A DNA stretch of 64,000 nt from Corallium rubrum (taxonomy: Eukaryota > Cnidaria > Anthozoa > Scleralcyonacea > Coralliidae). The stretch is from positions 15,435,419-15,499,418 of the forward strand of contig OZ036004.1 of the NCBI GenBank assembly GCA_964035015.1. The letters are read 5' to 3'. This document shows positions 56,831 to 64,000 of this stretch, piece after piece. A program made the translations under genes and the position numbers. The notes beneath the pieces are model-generated. The model ran no database searches and was not told where the DNA came from. It saw only the letters and a list, made by a program, of their open reading frames with translations. The number at the start of each line of letters is the position of its first letter. The stretch's first letter is position 1.

Positions 56831-56865
56831 CTCCTCGCCCAAGGATATCATCCTTGTCTTTTAAT

Positions 56866-59800
56866 TCAGGCTTCGTTTGATAGTAGTAGGATGAACTCAG
56901 TAATGGGACGGAAGACTGTTTTCTTCTTTCCATCTTTAACAACTATAACCTTGGCTTTCCTGACCTTTCCATCTTCGCTTTCTATAGACTCTACGACTCT
57001 TCCCATAGGCCAGTCATTTCGGGAAACGTCTTTGTCCTTTACAATGACAACGTCTCCAACGGCGAGGTTCCGATTCTTCTCGCACCATTTCGGTCTAGCT
57101 TGCAGGTTCTGTAAGTATTCCCGTCTCCAACGAAGCCAAAATTGATCAGCGAGGTATTGAGCTCTACGCCAACGCCGACGAGCATACAGATCTTGGGCGA
57201 CGAATTTGCCTGGTGGAGGAGCGAGTGGACGCTTCTTCATTGTAAGTAACATGGCTGGTGTTAGAGGGTTTGGCTCGTCAATGTCCGATGTAATGGTAGC
57301 GATGGGACGGCTGTTCACAATACCTGTTACTTCTGCCAAGAGAGTAGCCAATAATTCGTCGTCGAGTTGGGAGCTTCCGATGCCCAACAACATCGCATTC
57401 AAGACGCGGCGGATTGTTCCTATCTGTCGCTCCCACACACCACCAAAATGGGAGGCATGTGGCGGATTGAATACCCACTCACATCCTTGTTCCATTACGT
57501 ATCTCTCTACTTTCTCTTGATCCAACTCCATGAGCGCATCATTGAGCTCCGATTTCCCTCCAATGAAGTTTGTGCCGCAATCGCATCTAAGTCTGGCTGC
57601 CGGACCACGAATCGCAAAGAAGCGGCGTAGAGCACAGATGAATGCACTAGCGTCCATGGACTGCAGTACTTCGATGTGGATTGCCCGGCTACTAAGACAT
57701 GTAAACACGAGCCCCCAGCGTTTTGCATTGACTGCACCACCTCTTAGTTTTCTTGTTCGTACTGTCCACGGACCAAACACGTCTAGACCGACGTTTGTAA
57801 ATGGCGCGCTGGTCTCCATGCGGTCGGTCGGTAGGTCGGACATGTGCTGTGTGAGTGTTCTTCCTCTCAGCTTTCTACAGGTCACACAAAGACCCAAGAT
57901 CTTGGCCACCATTCCATGGCCACCAATAACCCAGTAACCAGCTTGGCGAAGTGCCCCATGAGTGATTTGGCGACCTTGATGATAAATCTTCTTATGGTAA
58001 TGCCGAATTACCATCTCCGACACATGGTGTTTCTTGGGTAAGAGTATTGGATGCTTCTCCTCAAACGACAAATCTGACCGTTGAAGACGTCCGCCGACCC
58101 TGAGAATTCCGTCTTCATCGATAAAGGGGTCCAAGCGATAGAGACTTGATCTTCGAAGTACTTTTCTTCTTTTTTCCAGAAGGCAACGGCTTTCGGGCTT
58201 GTCATTGCTTCTTTTCTCCAAGACGTTGATCTCGGCTACAAAACTTTCTCTTTGCATGGCCCTAATGATTGCTGTCGTAGCTTGTTTAACTTCCGCTCCT
58301 GTAGGTAAACGTTGATTTTTGCCGTTAGTTGGTCGATTATCTCGTTGGACTCGTAGATCAGACTTAATCGTGCAACGTTTTGCTCTCATGACGACGTTTG
58401 CCACAGCGCGTTGAAGAGTAGACCAGTCAGAAAACCGATCAAATCTTTTTGATCCCAGTTCAGGAATTTTCTTGGAATTTGTGACGCGGACGTTAATTTG
58501 TTTCTTGACTTCCGGATCATTCTCATCGATACCAATCCCGTGATCATCGGCAGACGGGGGACTCAACGAAGTTTGCTTCAAAAATGAGGGTCCGATCAGC
58601 CACTCTGATTCCATCAGTGCTTTAGCTGTAATGCCACGAGTGGCTATGTCGGCTGGATTCTTCGAAGTGTTGATGTATCTCCATTGGCGCGGTTCCGAGA
58701 CGTCTCGAATCAACTGTACTCGATTTGCGACGTATACGTGGAATCTTCGGGCTTCATTCTCAATATATCCCAGGACCACTTTAGAATCTGTGTAGAAAAT
58801 TACGTCGTGGATTTCTAACTCGAGTTCTTTCTGCAGCTTTTTTACAGCTTGCGTTGACAACACTGCCGCACATAGCTCGAGGCGGGGGATACTTGTTGGT
58901 TGGATTGGTGCCACTTTTGCTTGGCCGAAGGCAAGAGACACACTCACCACTCCCTCTTGATCAGCTTGTCTGAAGTAAATAGCCGTTCCGATGGCGTCTT
59001 TACTAGCGTCCGAGAATGCGTGAACTTCGGTTCGCACGACAGTACCAAAACTCCTTGGGTGGTAACATCGACGTACTGAGACGTTCTCCAGGTCTACAAG
59101 CTCGTTCCTCCAGCACTGCCACTTGTGCATCAAATTATCAGGAAGAGGGTCGTCCCAACCAAGAGGATCGTCATGCTGCTTTTCCTTTCCAAGGATAACG
59201 AGTTGCTGTAACAATAGCTTTCCAACTAAGATGACCGGAGCTGCTAGTCCTAGAGGATCATACACCGAGTTTACCACAGAGAGAACTCCTCTACGTGTAA
59301 ATGGTTTCTCTTGTAGAGAGACGTTGAAGGTGAAAGTGTCTTCGTGCAAGTTCCATTGTACACCTAGAGAGCGTTGGGCTGGGAGAATGTCTTGTCGCAG
59401 GTCGAGGTCTCGGATGTTCTTTGCTCGATCTTTAGCTGGGAGAGCTTCCATCACGGTGACTGAATTTGACGCTACCTTGTGTAGGCGTAAATTGGCCGTG
59501 GCCAGTGTGGACTGTGCTCCTTTTACCAAATCAATTACATCTTTGTCTGTGGATCGGGATGTCAGCCCATCGTCGACGTAGAAATTTTTGCAGATAAACT
59601 TCTTGACATCGGTGCCATACCTCTCCTCGCCGTCGTCTGCTGTTTTTCGCATTCCAAAGGTAGCCACCGCCGGGCTGGGACCGTTACCAAAAAGATGAAC
59701 GGTCATTCTGTACTCTACTATTTCCTGCGAAGGATCGTTGTTCTTGAACCATAGGAAACGTAAGAAGTCCCTGTGCTTTGGGTCGACATGAAAGGAGTGA

Positions 59801-62103
59801 AACATTTGTTCCACGTCGCACATTACACCGACGTTCTCTTGTCTGAAGCGCATCAAGACACCAAGTAGGCTATTCATAAGGTCTGGGCCAGCCAATAGTT
59901 GTTTGTTTAAAGATACGCCCTTGTACTCACAGGAAGAGTCAAACACCACACGAATCTGGTCTGGTTTTTTGAGGTGGTAAACTCCAAAATGGGGAAGATA
60001 CCATACTCTGCCAGGACGGACTTCTTTCGTTTGCTCTCCCGTCTTTCTTAAATCATGACTCTCCGACAGTGCATCGTAGGGAACTGGGACGGCGTGTCCG
60101 CGCTCGAAGACTTTGGCCAAAAACTCGAAGTAGTCTTGCTCCATCTGTGGTTTCTTTTTTAAAGAACGTAGTAGACCATGAAGACGGTTGAGGGCTTGCT
60201 TCCGATTGTCTGGCATGACCACGTTCTTGGCGCGAAAGGGTAATGGCATCTCCCAATTGCCGGATTCATTCTTGTGAATCCCTTTTTCCATAATTTCGAG
60301 GAAGCGACGGTCCTCCCATGATGTACTGGCTTCATTGTCTTCTGGGGTTGTGTGGTAGACGTCATTTGTTATCTCTTCTCTTGCAGAACACTCGCTATAT
60401 TTCTCTTTAACTTTGAAATAGTTCGGGCAAGGAATGGTTTCAAATTCTGGAAGGCCTCTTAAGGTAGAGGAGTGTTCTTTCTTGCATTCTAATTCTGGTT
60501 CCAGAGGCACAGGTAGTTTGTCATGCGTAGTCTCCACCGCTGTACGACGCGCTGAGATCTGGACTGGCCCTCCAACTCGATCCAGACACATTTGGCCAGA
60601 TACTGTCCAACCCAGGATGAGCTTCTGAGCCCATGGCGCTCCCTTTGGGCCATTTTTGAATGCTCGTACTTTCAACAATTCCGGTGCATCTCTTCCGATG
60701 AGGATCTCAATCTTGGCATCCTGGTCTAAAGGTGGAATCTCATCGGTAATTTCCTGGAGGTGGGGATGTTGTCCAGTCATAGTCGGCGTCGGTATCTCGC
60801 ACTTATCTTGTGGAATGTGATCGCACTCGATTAACTTCGGTAACTTGACGATTCTACCATTCAATGACCTCACAACCAATCCAGATATTCGGCGACCGTA
60901 CTTTGTTTCTTTGGTACTGCTGCAAGTGGAGAGCTGGTACCTTTCTGTGGGGCCGTCTACTTCCAGTTGTTCTGCGAGGCTTGGAGTTATCATTGAAGCG
61001 TTGCTCTGGTCGTCCATTATTGCATACACACGACGGACCTTGTTTGGTTTGTCTTCGGCAAAGACATCCACAAGCACTATTTTGCTGCAAGACAGTCCTC
61101 CGGTCTTCCCTTGGCAAACTGAGGTACAACGCGGTCGCAGCTCCTCTCCCTGATCAGAGTGATCTTCTTCTTTTACTTCTTCTTCCTCCTTTCTTACTTC
61201 CTTTTCTTTGTGCAGTATTGTTGGGTGCCGACTGCTGTTGCATTTGCTACATTTCACGCTCGCTCTGCACTGTTTCGCTCGATGCTTCGCGACCAGGCAG
61301 CGGAAACAAAGGCCTGCTTTCTTTATCCACTCCGTTCTTTCTTCCAAGCTCTTCTCGCCAAACGCCTTGCATTCATTCAGTTCGTGTCCCTTCCGCTCGT
61401 GGAACAAGCAGTATTTTTCCTTCTCATGATCCTTTCTTTCTCTATCTTCATTGTCCAGGCTTCTAGTTTGCGACTTCAATACTCTTTTGCGCTCTACTTC
61501 GAATTTGTTAGTGGGATCAGGGTTCCATTTCCTTTCATTTTTCTTTAGCGTGTTCTCGTGGTTGGATGATTCACCAGCCAAGACATTCGGATGATTTCTA
61601 AATCTTGCTTGTTTTTGGATCATTGTTGCAAACTTGTGGAATCCAGGATAAGCATCGTTGTTTTCTTCTGCGTAGTTAACAACTTCTTTCTCCCACTTGA
61701 ACCTGAGAAAATTCGGCAAGTTATCCACTATGGGACGAATGGCATTCGCATAATTGAGACAAGCAAGTCCTGAGAGGCGCGTCATTTGGTTATCTACGTC
61801 ACTACAGACATCCGCAAATTTTTGAAGTTTTACTTTGTCCCTTCCACTGAACTTTGCTGACTCTCGTAACTTTTCAAGCAGGGCATTAGTTATAACAGCG
61901 GTGTTACCATACCTTCTTTCCAGTTCGGTCCAGAGTTCCTGTAGAGTGAGTGTAGAATCATCTTGTTGTCTTTTTCTGAAGTTGTCGACTAATTCTTGAA
62001 CTTTTCCCTTTGTATAGGTACGTAGGTAGGCAATCTCTTGCGAAGGGTTTAGATTTGTGTCTTGGATCATCGCCTTGAAAGTGTTTTTCCAAGGGTGGAA
62101 CAA
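56866..62103 (-). CDS. pol: BEL Gag-Pol polyprotein (DUF1759, protease, RT, RNase H, integrase)
   Basis: A 1,745-residue frame without a stop; no native ATG is needed, since it is open upstream to 62220 in the +1 frame relative to ORF1. In order: a DUF1759-type Gag domain (residues ~1-170), Cys/His knuckles (CLFHERKGHELNEC, CFRCLVAKHRAKQC, CSKCNSSRH), an aspartic protease (AIMDDQSNAS), a reverse transcriptase with RVVFDSS and FYVDDG (YVDD at ~59569-59580), an A17/RNase H region (AFSDASKDAIG, YTDSKVVLGYI), integrase zinc finger and core (GLDVFGPW, LRCDCGTNF, HFGGVWERQ, a D,D,E triad), and a DUF5641-like C-terminus (DVVIVKDKD). All catalytic residues checked are present. Confidence 0.95.
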   Translation of the reverse strand: MFHPWKNTFKAMIQDTNLNPSQEIAYLRTYTKGKVQELVDNFRKRQQDDSTLTLQELWTELERRYGNTAVITNALLEKLRESAKFSGRDKVKLQKFADVCSDVDNQMTRLSGLACLNYANAIRPIVDNLPNFLRFKWEKEVVNYAEENNDAYPGFHKFATMIQKQARFRNHPNVLAGESSNHENTLKKNERKWNPDPTNKFEVERKRVLKSQTRSLDNEDRERKDHEKEKYCLFHERKGHELNECKAFGEKSLEERTEWIKKAGLCFRCLVAKHRAKQCRASVKCSKCNSSRHPTILHKEKEVRKEEEEVKEEDHSDQGEELRPRCTSVCQGKTGGLSCSKIVLVDVFAEDKPNKVRRVYAIMDDQSNASMITPSLAEQLEVDGPTERYQLSTCSSTKETKYGRRISGLVVRSLNGRIVKLPKLIECDHIPQDKCEIPTPTMTGQHPHLQEITDEIPPLDQDAKIEILIGRDAPELLKVRAFKNGPKGAPWAQKLILGWTVSGQMCLDRVGGPVQISARRTAVETTHDKLPVPLEPELECKKEHSSTLRGLPEFETIPCPNYFKVKEKYSECSAREEITNDVYHTTPEDNEASTSWEDRRFLEIMEKGIHKNESGNWEMPLPFRAKNVVMPDNRKQALNRLHGLLRSLKKKPQMEQDYFEFLAKVFERGHAVPVPYDALSESHDLRKTGEQTKEVRPGRVWYLPHFGVYHLKKPDQIRVVFDSSCEYKGVSLNKQLLAGPDLMNSLLGVLMRFRQENVGVMCDVEQMFHSFHVDPKHRDFLRFLWFKNNDPSQEIVEYRMTVHLFGNGPSPAVATFGMRKTADDGEERYGTDVKKFICKNFYVDDGLTSRSTDKDVIDLVKGAQSTLATANLRLHKVASNSVTVMEALPAKDRAKNIRDLDLRQDILPAQRSLGVQWNLHEDTFTFNVSLQEKPFTRRGVLSVVNSVYDPLGLAAPVILVGKLLLQQLVILGKEKQHDDPLGWDDPLPDNLMHKWQCWRNELVDLENVSVRRCYHPRSFGTVVRTEVHAFSDASKDAIGTAIYFRQADQEGVVSVSLAFGQAKVAPIQPTSIPRLELCAAVLSTQAVKKLQKELELEIHDVIFYTDSKVVLGYIENEARRFHVYVANRVQLIRDVSEPRQWRYINTSKNPADIATRGITAKALMESEWLIGPSFLKQTSLSPPSADDHGIGIDENDPEVKKQINVRVTNSKKIPELGSKRFDRFSDWSTLQRAVANVVMRAKRCTIKSDLRVQRDNRPTNGKNQRLPTGAEVKQATTAIIRAMQRESFVAEINVLEKRSNDKPESRCLLEKRRKVLRRSSLYRLDPFIDEDGILRVGGRLQRSDLSFEEKHPILLPKKHHVSEMVIRHYHKKIYHQGRQITHGALRQAGYWVIGGHGMVAKILGLCVTCRKLRGRTLTQHMSDLPTDRMETSAPFTNVGLDVFGPWTVRTRKLRGGAVNAKRWGLVFTCLSSRAIHIEVLQSMDASAFICALRRFFAIRGPAARLRCDCGTNFIGGKSELNDALMELDQEKVERYVMEQGCEWVFNPPHASHFGGVWERQIGTIRRVLNAMLLGIGSSQLDDELLATLLAEVTGIVNSRPIATITSDIDEPNPLTPAMLLTMKKRPLAPPPGKFVAQDLYARRRWRRAQYLADQFWLRWRREYLQNLQARPKWCEKNRNLAVGDVVIVKDKDVSRNDWPMGRVVESIESEDGKVRKAKVIVVKDGKKKTVFRPITEFILLLSNEA

Positions 62104-62137
62104 GGTGGCATCCCCGTCGAATACATCAGGATGGCAC

Positions 62138-63355
62138 TTAGGAAGATTCTGCCTTGCCAGGCTTGCTACTAAATTGTTGGTTTGTCTCTGCGATTCCTTC
62201 CATGCATTGATTCGTGGCGACTACTGCTGGTATCGGTGTTGGTGGTTTGTAGATAGGTTGGTTTCCGGCAAATCCTTTTGGGGTCAATGGCTTGAAGGTT
62301 CCAATACCAATATTATCTTGAGTTTCTGTGTGGATTATGTCGTGACCCGCTGGTGGAACAGTGGTGTTTCTCCTGTCTGCCATGTAAATCGGTGATGTTG
62401 TATTCTCACCGGCTCCATTCCGCGTTGTGGTGGGATGCTGTTCAAACTGGCCCTGAGTGTTGATCCAAGTTTGGGTGCGCGACCTGGCATCTTCTGGTTC
62501 ATCCTCCTCTCTTAGCGCAGAAAGATTCTCTTCTTCGATAATTGACTGGTCTATGGCTCGTAGTTTGGCATCTACAACCGCTGTCGCTCTTTCTGCTGCT
62601 AGGATGGCCATATCACGTTCATGTTGTCCGCGTATGCGTTCGAGACGGAATTTTTCCTCGGCTTCAAATTGCCTTCTTTCATTCTCCTTTTCTGCTATTA
62701 TTCGGTCAAACTCGGCTTGTTGTTTTGCTGCTGCGGCTTCAACCAAGGCCATTCTCCTCGCTCTATTAGAAGATGTGGAGGTGTGCGATGATGAGGTGTG
62801 ACGTGTATGTCTAGAACATAGTGATTTTGTTTCTTGAATTATATCATGTTGCCTCTCTGTTGCATTCTTAATAGCAGTATGGGCGTAATGCAATGTCACA
62901 TGACTAGATTCGGTGGTTAGCTGCGCCTGTTCGGTGAACTCGCCCCATTTATCTTGTTTGTAAAGACTCTCCACTTCGTTCAATGTTTCTCTGTACTTCA
63001 TGTAAGCTTCTTGCAATGGAATTAAGACAGTTTGAATTTCTTTAACAGAGACTCTCCTCTTTAATGCAGTGTAAACGGTGTCTGAAGCAATTTTTAGCGC
63101 TTTTTCTTCTGCGTTGAGCTCAACATCTTTGGTCTGGATAGCATTCTGGATTGCCTTTTGTGACAAGGTTCGCTGTCGCTTCTCGTCGTCTAGTGTTTCT
63201 TTGTTTGAAGAAACTGGCTGAGTTTCTTCCTCCTGTCCATGAACCGGCGGGTTTACAGACGTCTCCATAGTTTTAGTATTAGTAGATACCACTAGACTGG
63301 CAGAGCTAGGCTCCTTAGGATCTCCAATTGTCGATTTATCGCTCCCCGAATTCAT
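62138..63355 (-). CDS. gag: BEL Gag-like ORF1
   Basis: 405 residues from ATG 63353-63355 to TAA 62138-62140. The N-terminus is Ser/Thr-rich and low complexity. Residues ~70-180 are helical (YTALKRRVSVKEIQTVLIPL). Residues ~205-285 form a strong Glu/Arg coiled coil (AAAKQQAEFDRIIAEKENER). A Pro-rich end follows. This is the usual N-terminal region of coral-type BEL polyproteins. The +1 frame that leads into Pol is open over 62138-62220, so the two frames overlap by 83 nt. Confidence 0.85.
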   Translation of the reverse strand: MNSGSDKSTIGDPKEPSSASLVVSTNTKTMETSVNPPVHGQEEETQPVSSNKETLDDEKRQRTLSQKAIQNAIQTKDVELNAEEKALKIASDTVYTALKRRVSVKEIQTVLIPLQEAYMKYRETLNEVESLYKQDKWGEFTEQAQLTTESSHVTLHYAHTAIKNATERQHDIIQETKSLCSRHTRHTSSSHTSTSSNRARRMALVEAAAAKQQAEFDRIIAEKENERRQFEAEEKFRLERIRGQHERDMAILAAERATAVVDAKLRAIDQSIIEEENLSALREEDEPEDARSRTQTWINTQGQFEQHPTTTRNGAGENTTSPIYMADRRNTTVPPAGHDIIHTETQDNIGIGTFKPLTPKGFAGNQPIYKPPTPIPAVVATNQCMEGIAETNQQFSSKPGKAESS

Positions 63356-63464
63356 TACAACATCAAATTAATTAAAGGCTTGATATATATTGCTGAACGA
63401 ACAATTAAAATATCGTACCTTTCTTTCTCCAATGGCTCCTCGAATAAGCAGTACAGACTTTCAC

Positions 63465-63896
63465 TGTCGCGTTCCCAGCTCCGTTGTCTCGGGGAAACGT
63501 AGAGCCGGAGTTCGCAAGTGTCAACCACACGAGACTGAAGTGTTTTTAAACGTGATTTAATAAACCTCAGGTAATGCGGTGAAACTATATCAAATAATTA
63601 CATTAACAAATTGTAATAACCACCGTTTGGTTTGACTTAAAATACAAAAAACAAATAGGAAACAATAAAGGTGAGTGATAACTTACGTCTATACTCTCTA
63701 GGAGCTCAGCTGTACACAAAAACGGTACAAAAAAGGTAAATAAATTGTTCGTTTGCTCCTACTATAACTGTTCGCCAAAAAGAAAGCAAAACGTTCTGAC
63801 AACGTAGTTCTCGTTGCGTAGCAACGTCGGCCGAGGGCACTGGGAGCGATTAACCGACCGGAAGTCAACAAGGTTCTAAGTTAAACTAACTTCACA
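63465..63896 (-). repeat. BEL 5' LTR
   Basis: 432 bp, apparently identical to the 3' LTR. The sequence after it on the minus strand begins GTGAAAGTCTGTACTGC and has no immediate TGG, so I cannot assign the tRNA primer. Confidence 0.93.
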
Positions 63897-64000
63897 AAGC
63901 TATTGGCTATATTAGCTATCAAGCACCAAAAATAAGCCGCGCCTAGCACATGCAGTCAAAGAAATGACACTAAATTAATCTCGGGAATAAAATAAGTTTA

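Larger units (their letters stand above)
56399..63896 (-). mobile_element. Full-length BEL/Pao LTR retrotransposon, 7,498 bp
   Basis: The 432-bp LTRs (TGTCGCG...TTCACA, TG...CA) at both ends look identical base for base. The flanks carry a perfect 5-bp duplication AAGCT (56394-56398 and 63897-63901), as expected for BEL/Pao. The coding strand is minus, so the 5' LTR is the right-hand one. Long open Gag and Pol frames and identical LTRs mean a very recent insertion that may still be competent. Confidence 0.95.

Noticed and set aside
56891-62801. Plus-strand ORFs across the BEL element
   Set aside because: They are antisense shadows of the Gag and Pol frames.

Overview
This is eukaryotic, animal DNA. 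It contains spliced genes with GT/AG introns, long microsatellites, and a dense layering of mobile elements. The mix of Penelope-like elements with hammerhead-type termini, a CR1/L2-type LINE, a YR-retrotransposon-like split-repeat element, BEL/Pao, Helitron and Polinton-like DNA suggests an invertebrate, most likely an anthozoan cnidarian such as a coral or anemone. That assignment is an inference from element content, not a proven identification.

Layout. 1-3470: relics of a mobile-element protein and a decayed CR1/L2-type LINE. 3500-4600: a perfect hairpin and a 16-bp tandem array. 4638-6255: a 5'-truncated Penelope-like element (minus strand) with inverted arms carrying hammerhead-like motifs. 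6885-7450: repeat family with a long foldback. 7680-11410: an older Penelope relic split by a 3.1-kb element with the A-B-A...B split direct repeats of Ngaro/DIRS-type retrotransposons. 12627-37845 (plus strand): the 3' part of the host gene PPIP5K (diphosphoinositol pentakisphosphate kinase). Eight coding exons fit in phase and give 502 codons plus a stop; kinase-domain exons are not in the window. Its introns hold microsatellites, foldback MITEs and, at 23711-28680, a 4,970-bp Polinton-like element. 38049-45245: a GTGA array, a possible solo LTR and a 5.9-kb inverted-repeat element with a broken RecQ-like helicase fragment. 45646-49392: Helitron Rep gene (two exons) that ends in a palindromic GGATCC array without a helicase. 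50000-55600: Penelope-type inverted arms, one split by a 5.1-kb TIR transposon that carries unrecognised genes on both strands. 56399-63896 (minus strand): a complete BEL/Pao retrotransposon with identical 432-bp LTRs and a 5-bp target duplication.

The most unusual object is the Polinton-like element. It has AG...CT termini, a perfect 6-bp target duplication (GCGATT), TIRs built from tandem AP-1 consensus sites (TGACTCA), and a small DEDDh-exonuclease-like gene followed 19 nt after its stop by a near-perfect metazoan histone mRNA 3' stem-loop with a U7-type downstream purine element. This suggests, by inference, a mini-Polinton whose gene could be expressed like a replication-dependent histone mRNA. 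It lacks recognisable polymerase, integrase and capsid genes and its interior is partly an inverted duplication, so it is probably non-autonomous.
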